Of a stretch of 44,163 nt of DNA, positions 24,641 through 32,900 are shown one piece after another. Below the pieces are notes generated by a model. That model saw only the letters and a program-made list of their open reading frames with translations. It was not told the origin of the DNA and searched no databases. The translations under genes and the position numbers were made by a program. The stretch spans positions 1-44,163 of the forward strand of contig NZ_CAUHPG010000018.1 of assembly GCF_959608125.1 (NCBI RefSeq), written 5' to 3'. Every line of letters begins with the position of its first letter. Position 1 is the first letter of the stretch. This DNA comes from an uncultured Slackia sp. GTDB lineage: Bacteria > Actinomycetota > Coriobacteriia > Coriobacteriales > Eggerthellaceae.

Positions 24641-25669
24641 TTAGATTCCAGCGGCCTGCTTGAACTGTTCGTATGTCGCGCCCCATGCTATTTCCGTCAT
24701 GGGGCCGTCTGCGATGTCGGCATTCCATCCGTCGGGCTTCTTCGCGGCCTCGCAGAACACCTTTGCAGACGTGTTCGCCCTGCTCATAGACGTGGACACC
24801 AGCGGAGCCGTGCCGGTTCTCACCAGCGTGGACGGCACCCACATGTACAGCGTCCCCGCCGAATCGGTCATGTACGTCTTCGCGATCGAGCCCCCGCCCG
24901 ACCACGACGAGCAGCCCGTCAGGTCGAAGGCCATGGACACGTTCGCGCGGCCGATGCCGACGACGACGCCGCTGTTGCATTTGACGTCGCCGGCGAAGCG
25001 CACTACCAGCTTCCCGCCGTTCTGGATGTTCTTCCCGAGCACGCCGTCGTTCGTCTGGTGCGCGAAATGCGTGACGCCGCCAGGCCCGCCGAACGATACC
25101 TCGCGAAGCCCGGGGCATTCGACGAAGATGTCCGACCCCTTGAACGTGCATCCGCCGGGGAACGACGCCGAGACGATGCCGGTGCATCCGCCGAAGCAGT
25201 TCGAATCGAACGTCGCTCCCGGCTCCGCCTCGACGCCGCTCATCGCGGTGCAGCCGCCGAAGGCGCGCGTTCCTACCGTCGCGGTCGCGGGGATGCGGGC
25301 GGACGCGAGCGTCGTGCATTCCGAAAACGCTTCCGTTCCGATCGACTCGACGTCCGGCATCTGCACCTCACGCAGCGTCGAGCATCCGCGAAACGCGCCC
25401 TCGGCTATCGCCTTGATGCCGGGGAGCACGGCCTTGACGGCTCCGTCGGAAACGCCGGCCGGCCACACCTCACGCTCGATGCGCTGTCCTACGCCCGCCG
25501 ACGGCGACGTCGTGCCGGTGCCCCCGCACTCCGGCGGAAGCGCCCCCAGCGTGTCGCCCAGCCCCATGCGCCGCCTAATCATGCGCAGCACGTCGGCATC
25601 CTCCAGCATGGCCTTGATGTTCTGGGCAGACGCGATGAGACGCCCCCCCCCCGTGGCTTTTTCTGGCAT
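24641..25669 (-). CDS. Phage tail-tip protein with BspA-like leucine-rich repeats
   Basis: 342 aa. An N-terminal adaptor (residues ~10-53, with MGLGDTLGALP and GGTG) is shared with the 75-aa gene 1 kb upstream. Residues ~75-200 are BspA-type LRR_5 repeats (IGTEAFSECTTLASARIP, VGTRAFGGCTAMSG, FDSNCFGGCTG), known from cell-surface adhesins. The C-terminus is a mixed domain without match to me. It is likely the receptor-binding or side-fibre protein. Codons 6-9 contain ten consecutive G, so slippage would switch it off after about nine residues. Confidence 0.82.
   Translation of the reverse strand: MPEKATGGGRLIASAQNIKAMLEDADVLRMIRRRMGLGDTLGALPPECGGTGTTSPSAGVGQRIEREVWPAGVSDGAVKAVLPGIKAIAEGAFRGCSTLREVQMPDVESIGTEAFSECTTLASARIPATATVGTRAFGGCTAMSGVEAEPGATFDSNCFGGCTGIVSASFPGGCTFKGSDIFVECPGLREVSFGGPGGVTHFAHQTNDGVLGKNIQNGGKLVVRFAGDVKCNSGVVVGIGRANVSMAFDLTGCSSWSGGGSIAKTYMTDSAGTLYMWVPSTLVRTGTAPLVSTSMSRANTSAKVFCEAAKKPDGWNADIADGPMTEIAWGATYEQFKQAAGI
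25643..25652 (-). repeat. Poly-G(10) tract in the LRR tail gene
   Basis: Ten C on the plus strand, ten G on the coding strand, encoding the end of Thr plus three Gly at residues 6-9. Homopolymers of this length in a GC-rich genome are prone to slipped-strand errors. Confidence 0.9.
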
Positions 25670-25679
25670 GTTGACCTCC

Positions 25680-26177
25680 TTAAACAGACCGTATCGTTAT
25701 AGCCGCGGATCTTATGTCCACGTCGTGCCTTGTCGTTTGGTAGCTGCCTGCCATCAGAATCCTCACGCGCACGCCTGCGTCGCCGACAACGATGTCCGCC
25801 GACCCGTGAGCGTCCAGCGCCCATGTGTCGCCCACTGTGCTTGTTGCCTTCGCGACCGTCGTTACGATGCCGCCGGACACCACGTCGACACTCCAAGACT
25901 TGATAGCGTTCGACTGGCGCCTGAGATATCCTGAGACGTCGACCGATACGTTGTACATCCCGCTTTTTCGCGGCGTGAACACGCCGTTTTTGTGCCTCAT
26001 TCCACCGTACGTCGAAGCGTTTTTCCACGGGATCGTGTAGTCGAACGTCTTCGACGTGTTTTCGCCCTCGTAAGTCTCGCTGCCTTCGTACGATGCCATC
26101 GCCCCGCTCGACTGCGAGAAGGCTTCTAAGGCTGCTTTTAGATTCCCGGCCGAAACCGGCTCGTTCCCCGTGAGCAT
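25680..26177 (-). CDS. Phage tail-tip/receptor-binding protein, MLTGNEP family member 2
   Basis: 165 aa. It opens with MLTGNEPVSAGNLKAAL, nearly the same 17 residues as the next gene upstream, followed by an unrelated C-terminal domain rich in beta-strand (MYNVSVDVSGYL, VRVRILMAGSY) that resembles jelly-roll heads of receptor-binding proteins. Exact family not recognised. The gene ends 10 nt before the LRR protein gene. Confidence 0.7.
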   Translation of the reverse strand: MLTGNEPVSAGNLKAALEAFSQSSGAMASYEGSETYEGENTSKTFDYTIPWKNASTYGGMRHKNGVFTPRKSGMYNVSVDVSGYLRRQSNAIKSWSVDVVSGGIVTTVAKATSTVGDTWALDAHGSADIVVGDAGVRVRILMAGSYQTTRHDVDIRSAAITIRSV

Positions 26178-26208
26178 ATGCGCCCCCTTCCCGAGGGCGC
26201 GCGGCCCT

Positions 26209-26727
26209 CTATTTCGTTCTCTCTATGTAGTACCCGGCCCTCAACTCGACCTCGGAGTAGTAAGAGCCGGATCCCGAAGACGTCTTGTAGAAATAGACGA
26301 ACTCTATCTTGTCGCCTTTTTTGAGATGCGCTCTGTACAAGACGGAGGCCGTCTTCGTCTTGTTCGGCGTGCTGCCCTCCGCCTTGCTCGCGAAAATCGA
26401 CGCGATGGGAATCTCCGCAACGACGGAGCCGCGGGTGATGCGCATCGTCGCGTCCGCCCTCGCGTTGCCGTCCGCGTTCCCAAGCAGGCCCAAGCAGACT
26501 GTCACAGATATCGAGTAATCGCCCTCGATATTGCAGGTCAGCGCGTTTTGAGACGCGGCGAAGTCAGACCCCCCCCCGAGGTTCGATATCGTTGAGGCGC
26601 CAGTCATCGTGCTGCTTTCTTTCTGGCTTCCCGCCGCGCTGCCCGACGTGATGGACAGCACGCGGCCCATGCCGCCGAGCGCGGCTTTCAGGTTCCCCGC
26701 GCTGATAGGCTCGTTTCCGGTCAACAT
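26209..26727 (-). CDS. Phage tail-tip/receptor-binding protein, MLTGNEP family member 1
   Basis: 172 aa. N-terminus MLTGNEPISAGNLKAAL is shared with the downstream paralogue; the C-terminal domain is beta-rich (YSISVTVCLGLLG, IEFVYFYKTSSGSGSYYSEVELRAG) and of the kind seen in siphophage receptor-binding heads. The middle holds a nine-G tract (residues NLGGGSD). It lies 10 nt after the 75-aa adaptor gene. Confidence 0.7.
   Translation of the reverse strand: MLTGNEPISAGNLKAALGGMGRVLSITSGSAAGSQKESSTMTGASTISNLGGGSDFAASQNALTCNIEGDYSISVTVCLGLLGNADGNARADATMRITRGSVVAEIPIASIFASKAEGSTPNKTKTASVLYRAHLKKGDKIEFVYFYKTSSGSGSYYSEVELRAGYYIERTK
26569..26577 (-). repeat. Poly-G(9) tract in the upstream tail-tip gene
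   Basis: Nine C on the plus strand (nine G in the coding strand) encode three Gly in the sequence NLGGGSDF, roughly one third into the gene. Confidence 0.88.
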
Positions 26728-26736
26728 ACGCCCTCC

Positions 26737-26964
26737 TTATTTCAATCCCAGGTATTCCAGCAGCTCCGCGTCCGTCGGATACTGCAATACCAGCTTCTTT
26801 ATCCCGTCAACGTCCGTGCAGCCTGTTCCGCCGTTGGCGACGGGCAACGCGCCCAGGGTGTCTCCCAGCCCCATGTTTTTCCGCACGAACTTCAGGCCCT
26901 CCGGCTGCGTCACCAGCGCCCTGACGTTGGACGCCGCCGACGGGCGCTTGTTTTCTCCGGCCAC
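26737..26964 (-). CDS. Short tail-tip adaptor protein, 75 aa
   Basis: The central MGLGDTLGALPVANGGTG is the same adaptor sequence as the N-terminus of the LRR tail protein, and LPVANGGTG is a motif common in phage tail fibres. After it only ~30 residues remain (ILxY-type helix ending EYLGLK), so this is an adaptor with almost no head domain, either a true short protein or the remnant of a shortened fibre. It overlaps the BppU gene stop/start by one nucleotide. Confidence 0.7.
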   Translation of the reverse strand: MAGENKRPSAASNVRALVTQPEGLKFVRKNMGLGDTLGALPVANGGTGCTDVDGIKKLVLQYPTDAELLEYLGLK

Positions 26965-27665
26965 TACGCACCGCCTCCCGTCACGTACGCTATGAACTCC
27001 GTGTCGCTCATCCAGGCCGCGTCGTACTTGTCGTGGCTGACGAAGCCGCCCGGCTTGTCCTTCTTCCCTTCGAGGTACCCGTCGAAGATGGTTCCCAACT
27101 CGCCTTGCAACGCCTGATGCACCAGGTCGGCGGCATCGTTCGCGTTCTTCGCGGCGGCTTCGGCCTTAGCCACGGCCGCGTCGTTCTTGGCGGTGCGCTC
27201 TGCCTCGGCCTTGGCGAACTCGTCGCGGCACCACTCGAGCATGGCCTCGATCTCGGAGCTGTATGCGTCGGCGACGGCGTTCTCGTCGCCCTGCGCGTTC
27301 GGCAGGATGACGATGGCGAACGCCTGCGTCGTGGCGTAGAGCGTCGCGCTCGCCGCCCCTGCGCCGGCCTTGTCCTTCAGCGCGAAGTACGCGACGCCGG
27401 CCACGCCGGTCTCCGTGGCGGCGGCTTCGGGCAGGACGTATTCGAGCGACGCGCCCGAAGCGCCCGCCACCTCGTCGGACAAGAGAGCGCCCTTGGGGTG
27501 CCGCATCTCGAACATGACGCGGTATTTCGACAAGTCCACAGGCTCGCCGTTGTCGTACACGTCCACGTGCAGGGTGGTCGCGTTGCGCTCGCCTTGGCGG
27601 ATATAGACGGCGCGGGTTTCCTCCGGCTCTTTCGACAGGTCTAGCTCTAGATAGATTTCATTCAC
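26964..27665 (-). CDS. BppU-like phage baseplate upper protein
   Basis: 233 aa. The N-terminal ~110 residues form the BppU N-terminal beta-domain (IRQGERNATTLHVDVYDNGEPVDLSKYRVMFEMRHPKG is its hallmark region); a coiled coil rich in Ala/Lys/Glu follows (residues ~120-190), then a small C-terminal segment. In lactococcal siphophages BppU links the central baseplate to receptor-binding trimers, which fits the following tail-tip genes. Confidence 0.82.
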   Translation of the reverse strand: MNEIYLELDLSKEPEETRAVYIRQGERNATTLHVDVYDNGEPVDLSKYRVMFEMRHPKGALLSDEVAGASGASLEYVLPEAAATETGVAGVAYFALKDKAGAGAASATLYATTQAFAIVILPNAQGDENAVADAYSSEIEAMLEWCRDEFAKAEAERTAKNDAAVAKAEAAAKNANDAADLVHQALQGELGTIFDGYLEGKKDKPGGFVSHDKYDAAWMSDTEFIAYVTGGGA

Positions 27666-27669
27666 GGCA

Positions 27670-28002
27670 TCACCTCACGATAATCCGCATGTCGTTCGTA
27701 CAGACCGTGGACGCATCGCCGACGATGCGCAGATACGCGCTCTCCACCTCGCCCGGCGCGTCGAACGCCGGCAGCGTCCACGCCGCGCGCGTGCCGTCCA
27801 CAGCGGCCGCCACGGAGCCGCGCGCGCCCTTGTGCGCCCACTCGAAGGCGACGGCGCGCCCGGTCAAGTCCAGCAATTCGCCGCAGGATTCGATTGTCGC
27901 GGCGACCGTCACGCCGCACTCGCCGCGCGCCACGTGGACGGCATCGCGCGTGCGCGCGCTCTTGTCCAGCGTCAGCGACGCCGTTTCGTTACGCGGTTGC
28001 AA
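27670..28002 (-). CDS. BppU-N-like small baseplate protein
   Basis: 110 aa, a single beta-rich domain with the same plan as the BppU N-terminal domain (VAATIESCGELLDLTGRAVAFEW). It begins with TTG 28000-28002, overlapping the end of the upstream tail gene by 14 nt, with AAGGTG upstream. It is likely a baseplate or tail-tip accessory; identity beyond the fold is inference. Confidence 0.68.
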   Translation of the reverse strand: MQPRNETASLTLDKSARTRDAVHVARGECGVTVAATIESCGELLDLTGRAVAFEWAHKGARGSVAAAVDGTRAAWTLPAFDAPGEVESAYLRIVGDASTVCTNDMRIIVR

Positions 28003-29215
28003 TCGACACCTTCTTCCCGTTCCACAGCAGCGCGCCGGACGCGTCCACTGCTAGCGTGCCGACTGCTTTCTTGTCGGTCTTCTCGTCCTTCAGCACCAGA
28101 GTTTTCATCGTCGCGCCGTCGGTCAGATACCGCTCGTCCACGCGCTCCACGATTGCGTCCGGGTTGACGCTGGCCACCGCACTCATGGCGCGCACGCTGG
28201 CATCGTAGGCGCGCGAAAGCACGTCCGGCAGCACGCTAGCCACCGTGCCGAACGTGGCCGAGCTTGCTTCGCCGCGCAGCACGTCGCGTTCGAGCGAGCC
28301 GACGCGGGCTTTCAACCGAAGCTCCGGCGTGAAGTCGCGGTCAACGACGTGGACGGTATCGCCTAGGCGAACGTCTTTCAGCGGCGCGAAAGGTATGCGC
28401 GCGTCGTAGGTCACTTCGGGCTGCTTGTGCGCGTCGAGCCATGCACGCGCGGCGGCTTCGAGCGCGGCCTTGTCCGCGATGCCCGAATCCTCGAACACGC
28501 CTTCCGCATGCGTCGGCTCGCCGTCGGGGCCGGGGACGCCCCAAAGCTTGAGCGCGTCGGCGTCGGCCACGTAGCACCACAGGCTGTCTTTCCCGTATCC
28601 GTAGACGGCGGTGCATACCTCGGTGTCCAGCACCTCCTTGGAGATGCCTTGCAGGTCGTGGCCGTAGTCGAAGCGCGTTCCCCGGTCGGCACCCATGCGC
28701 GACACCAGAGACGCGCGGCGCGCGGTCACGCCCGCTTCGCCGACTTCGATGTCCTGCCGAAGCTCGAGGCCGAACGCGCCGCACACCTGAAGCAGGCACT
28801 CGTAGACGCTGGCGCGCTCGAACTCGAAAGCGGCCGTGGCCGCGGCCGTGGACACCTCGCCGGCCGTCCACGCGGTCAGCTTGAGCAGCTCGGCCACCGC
28901 GTCCGATGCGGACACGTTCGCCTTCCACTCGCGCACCTGCTTCGCGGATAGGTCGGCTTGCAGGGAGCGCACGCACGACGCGCCGAACGTCTCGCCGCCG
29001 TCGTGGCTCTGGCTCTCTGCGTCCACCACGTGCTCGTCCCACCTGCGGCCGTCCGTCCACAGCACGCGGTCGCCCTTGGCGAGCGGCTGCGTTATGTCGA
29101 TGTCCAGGCGGTCTTCGCCGTTGATCTCTTGGCGATGGTGGGCGGCGAGAACGGGCAGCTCGCCTATCTGCTCGCCCCAGCGGCTGTATAGCAAAAACTT
29201 GGGCTTGTTCGTCAT
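27989..29215 (-). CDS. Phage tail endopeptidase-like (Tal/prophage tail) protein
   Basis: 408 aa from ATG 29213-29215, which overlaps the Dit stop as ATGA and has GGAG 8 nt upstream; an ATG two codons earlier has worse spacing. The N-terminal ~370 residues correspond to the Tal/gp27-like hub (LLYSRWGEQIGELPVL, DDRLDIDI-like EDRLDIDITQPLAKGD). Such proteins close the tail tube as a trimer below Dit. It is short compared with Tal proteins that carry a peptidase or fibre domain, so those activities are apparently elsewhere. Confidence 0.8.
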   Translation of the reverse strand: MTNKPKFLLYSRWGEQIGELPVLAAHHRQEINGEDRLDIDITQPLAKGDRVLWTDGRRWDEHVVDAESQSHDGGETFGASCVRSLQADLSAKQVREWKANVSASDAVAELLKLTAWTAGEVSTAAATAAFEFERASVYECLLQVCGAFGLELRQDIEVGEAGVTARRASLVSRMGADRGTRFDYGHDLQGISKEVLDTEVCTAVYGYGKDSLWCYVADADALKLWGVPGPDGEPTHAEGVFEDSGIADKAALEAAARAWLDAHKQPEVTYDARIPFAPLKDVRLGDTVHVVDRDFTPELRLKARVGSLERDVLRGEASSATFGTVASVLPDVLSRAYDASVRAMSAVASVNPDAIVERVDERYLTDGATMKTLVLKDEKTDKKAVGTLAVDASGALLWNGKKVSIATA

Positions 29216-29922
29216 AGCCATCGCTCCGTCCACTCGACGCGGAACGGCTGCGCGCACTCGATTTCATGGCGTCCCGGTGCAAGCTCCGGGTAGTCGCTCT
29301 CGATGGCCACGGCAACGGGCCGGCCGTCGGCGGTCGCGACGTGCTCGGCGGCGTCCACCACCACGGCCGCGCCCATGCTCGTGCCCATGACCTTGAACGG
29401 GATGCCGTCGAACTTGAGCACGGACGGCCCGCCCGCGCTCTCGAAGGACACGACAGGCGCGGCGGGCGAGTTGCCGCCGATGTCCAGCAGCATCTTCCCG
29501 CCGGCCGGCTTGCGCTTGGAGCGTTTCGCGCCGTAGGCCACGGGGTCCGGACATTGGAACGTGAGCGACACCCCGGCCGCATGCGTGGACACCTCCAGCG
29601 GCGTTTCGCCGGTGAGCACCGCCCACCGCCACACGTCCGGCGCATCGTCCAGCACCAGCTTGCAAAGCCCGCGCTTGCCCAGAATGCCGGCAAGCTCGCG
29701 CCGTTTGGCCTCGATGGCCGCGCGGCGCTGCACGGTGCCGGACACGGGCGCGAAGAAGCGGCCGCGCACCGTGATTTCGAGCGCGTCGAAAGACGCCGAC
29801 CCGAACGCCGAGCCGTCGGCGCCGCCCAACTCCGCGGACGAAACCGACACGCCCGGCAACAGGCCGCGCTCGATGCTTTCGACCTTGAGGATGTGGGACA
29901 GGTCGTGCCCGTCGTAGATCAT
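29212..29922 (-). CDS. Distal tail protein (Dit)
   Basis: 236 aa of the siphovirus tail component family: an N-terminal belt domain and a C-terminal galectin-like domain (LLDIGGNSPAAPVVSF, PFRVEW at the end). Dit makes the hexameric ring that joins the tail tube to the baseplate hub. It overlaps the tape-measure gene by 4 nt (ATGA) and the Tal-like gene by 4 nt. Confidence 0.88.
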   Translation of the reverse strand: MIYDGHDLSHILKVESIERGLLPGVSVSSAELGGADGSAFGSASFDALEITVRGRFFAPVSGTVQRRAAIEAKRRELAGILGKRGLCKLVLDDAPDVWRWAVLTGETPLEVSTHAAGVSLTFQCPDPVAYGAKRSKRKPAGGKMLLDIGGNSPAAPVVSFESAGGPSVLKFDGIPFKVMGTSMGAAVVVDAAEHVATADGRPVAVAIESDYPELAPGRHEIECAQPFRVEWTERWL

Positions 29923-32900
29923 CGAAGCCCCCTAGCTCTCATTTCGCGGCTCTGCAACGTGTTGATCTCCCGCGCCAGGCTGCGCACGTCCACGCTCTGC
30001 CCCGGCCGCGTGTTGACCGTGAAGCTCATGGACACCTGCGGCGCGGGCTGCGCCACCCTCGCCCGCTGCGTGGCCGCGAACCCGCGCGGCATCTGCGCCG
30101 CCATGAGGGCGCGGGGCGCGGTGGCCGAACGGGATGCCGAAGCCTGCGCTGCGGCGACTCCGGAGCCTGCGGCGGCGTGCGCTGCTGACAAGGCCGCGCT
30201 GACGGTGGCGGCGGCAGCCGACGCGATGGCCTGAATCTGCGACTGGATGCCTGCGGCTATCTCGCCTGCCAAGCCCACGCCTGCGGCCGTCCATTCGCCC
30301 TTCGTGGACAGGATGGCCTCGGTCGAGGTCTGCGACGTGAGCAGCATCACCTCGTCCATCTCGGGCTGTTTCGCAGTGATGCCAGCGATGATGGCGTTCG
30401 CCATTTCCTCGCCCGGGGACAACGCCTTGAACGCGTTGATGCCGTCGGCGCTCGCCTGCGCGATGGACTGGTTGTAGAGGTTGATGTAACGCGCGATCTC
30501 CTCGGTGGACTTGCCCGCCATGTCCGCGATTACCTGGCCCCACTGGCCGAAGCCGCCCTCCATGACGGCCTTGCGGAAGGCTTCGCTGTCAATGCTTTCC
30601 GGCACCTTCGCGAAGACCGCTTCCAGGTTGTCCGCCCACTTCTGGCTCTCGGCCATGTTGAGCTTGAGCGTTTCCTCCCACTCGGAAAGCCCGGTCTTGC
30701 CGTATTTGGTGAACTGCTGGAAGCCGTTGGACACCTGCGAGGTGTAGTCCGCCAGGCCGCTCGCGAAGTCGGCCATAGTGGTGTCCATCGCCATCAGTTC
30801 GGCCGCGAAGCCCTCGACCGACGCGCCCGCCTTGGCGAACGCCGCCGACAGCCCCGCGTCGGAGTAGATGGCCTCCTTCACGTCAAGGCACGTCTCGCGA
30901 AACGCGACCATTCGCTGCTTCGGCGTCTCGAACGTCATGTATTTCAGCGAGTTGACGTAAAGGCTGCGCTGGTCAAGTTCCTGCTGCTTCTGCGCGATGG
31001 ACAAATCCTGGTAGCTGTCGATAATGCGCTGCGCGTCTTCGGCGGACATGTCCGCCATCTGCTCGACGGCGCGCAGGTAGTCGTCGCCGCCGTCCACGAC
31101 GGCTTGCACGAACTCGCGATTAAAGGTCAGGCCCGTCTTGCTCGCCAGCCCGTTGAGCGCGTCGCTCCACCGCTGCGCGTTGTCGATGCCGGAAATGGCG
31201 GCGTCTTTCAGCGCATAGAGCGACTGGAAACGCTCCATGTCGCCGATGCTCGCGGTCAGCTTGCTCTGCATGGCCGCGAAGTTGTCGTATTCCGTCAGCC
31301 ACTCGTTGTAGCTCGCCCAGTCGGTGTCCGACATGTCGCCGGCGAGCTTGCCGTCCCACTCGGCGCGCTTGTCAGCGAACTCGCCGACTTTATCGGCGTA
31401 CTCGTCCAGGCTCATGCCGTACGATTCCAGCACCTTCATGGAGTCGTACACCGCGCCAGTGGCTGGCTTGCGGTAGGGGCTGCTCATGATGGACTGGTAC
31501 AGCCCGCCCCACACGGCGTCGCCCACCGCCGTGGACGTCTCGCGCATTTCGTCTGCGCGGTCTTCCCAGCCGGCAATCATCTGGTCGATGTACGCCTGCA
31601 TTTCCGCGTTCGCGTCTTCGAGCATGCCCGTGGCCGCGTCGCCCACCGCGCCGCCGCCGGCGTAAAGGCCGTCTGCGAAGTTGGTGGCGGCATGGTAGCC
31701 GTAAATCCACTCGCCGCCGCTAAGCGGCCCCTTGCGCGGCTGCGTGTGCGCCAGGTAGTCGGCCACGGTGGAAGCCAGCGCCGCCGACGCCTTGGCCACG
31801 TCGGGCGCGCCCGCACGCATGCCGTCGGCGATGTTCTGCGCGAGGTGCGCGCCCCACACGTCGTCACGTTTCAGCGGCCCGACGTCCGGGGTCGTGTGCT
31901 TCAGCGGCGCGGCGGCGGCTGCTGCCAGCGCGTTGGCGGCGGCGGCGACCTTGCCGATCTGCGACGTCAAGCCGCCGGCGAAGTTGGCGCCCATGTGTGC
32001 GCCCCACGACTGCGCCATGCTGGCGTACATGTTCATGAGGGCCACTTTGGCCGCAATCGCGCTCGCAGCGCGGTCGGTGGGGTCGATGCCCTCGCCCACG
32101 CCGCTCGCGAAACCGTTGCCCGCCTCGCTGCCCGCGTCGCCGGTCTCGCCCGCCGCGCCCCACAGCGGAGGCGTGAACGCGCTCGCGGTGTCGTTGGCGA
32201 CGCCCTCGGCCATGCCCGGCATGGGAGCCAGGCCGGAGCCTAGGGAGTCCACGGCTCCCGCGCCTACCGCCGACGCGGCATCGGCCACGGGGCCGACCCC
32301 GCCGGACAGCGTGGACGCGGTTTCGCTGACGGCTTCTTGCGCCTTCGCGCCCATTTCGGCGGGCATCGGGTCCACGCCTGACACCGCCGCGCCCTTGAGG
32401 GCGAGCGACGCAGCCTGCGCGGGCGCATACCCGGCGGCGATGGCCATTGCGAACGCCGCCGTGGCATCGTTGCCGGCCACGCCGAACTCCTTGGCGGCGG
32501 CTTCGATTTCGCCGACCGTCATGTTCGCCATGTTCGAAGCAGCGATGACAGCGTTCTGCGTGCCTTGGCTGAATCCGGCCAGCCATGCATTCATCGCAGA
32601 CGCGCCGGCCTGGCCCGCCGCCGCATCCGACTGCTCTTGCGCGCCGCGCATCGCTTCTGCGAATTTCGGGCCGAAGCCCGCGACGGTTTCCACGATCGAC
32701 GTAAACGTTCCGTCGTAGTTGTCCACGAGGGCGGCGAGCTGGTCCGCGCTCATTTCGGACAGAAGCGAAGTGCCCACACCCGCCTGTTCGAGCGAGCCGG
32801 CGAAGTCAGCCGCGCTCTTGCCGGACGATTCCAACGCGCCCGAAAGCGTCTCGCTCGACGCGATGAAGCCGTCGATGTTCTCGCGGCTCGCCGACAGCGC

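Noticed and set aside
24641..25669. Diversity-generating retroelement target in the tail gene
   Set aside because: No reverse transcriptase or template repeat is visible nearby, and the C-terminus lacks the adenine-rich variable pattern.
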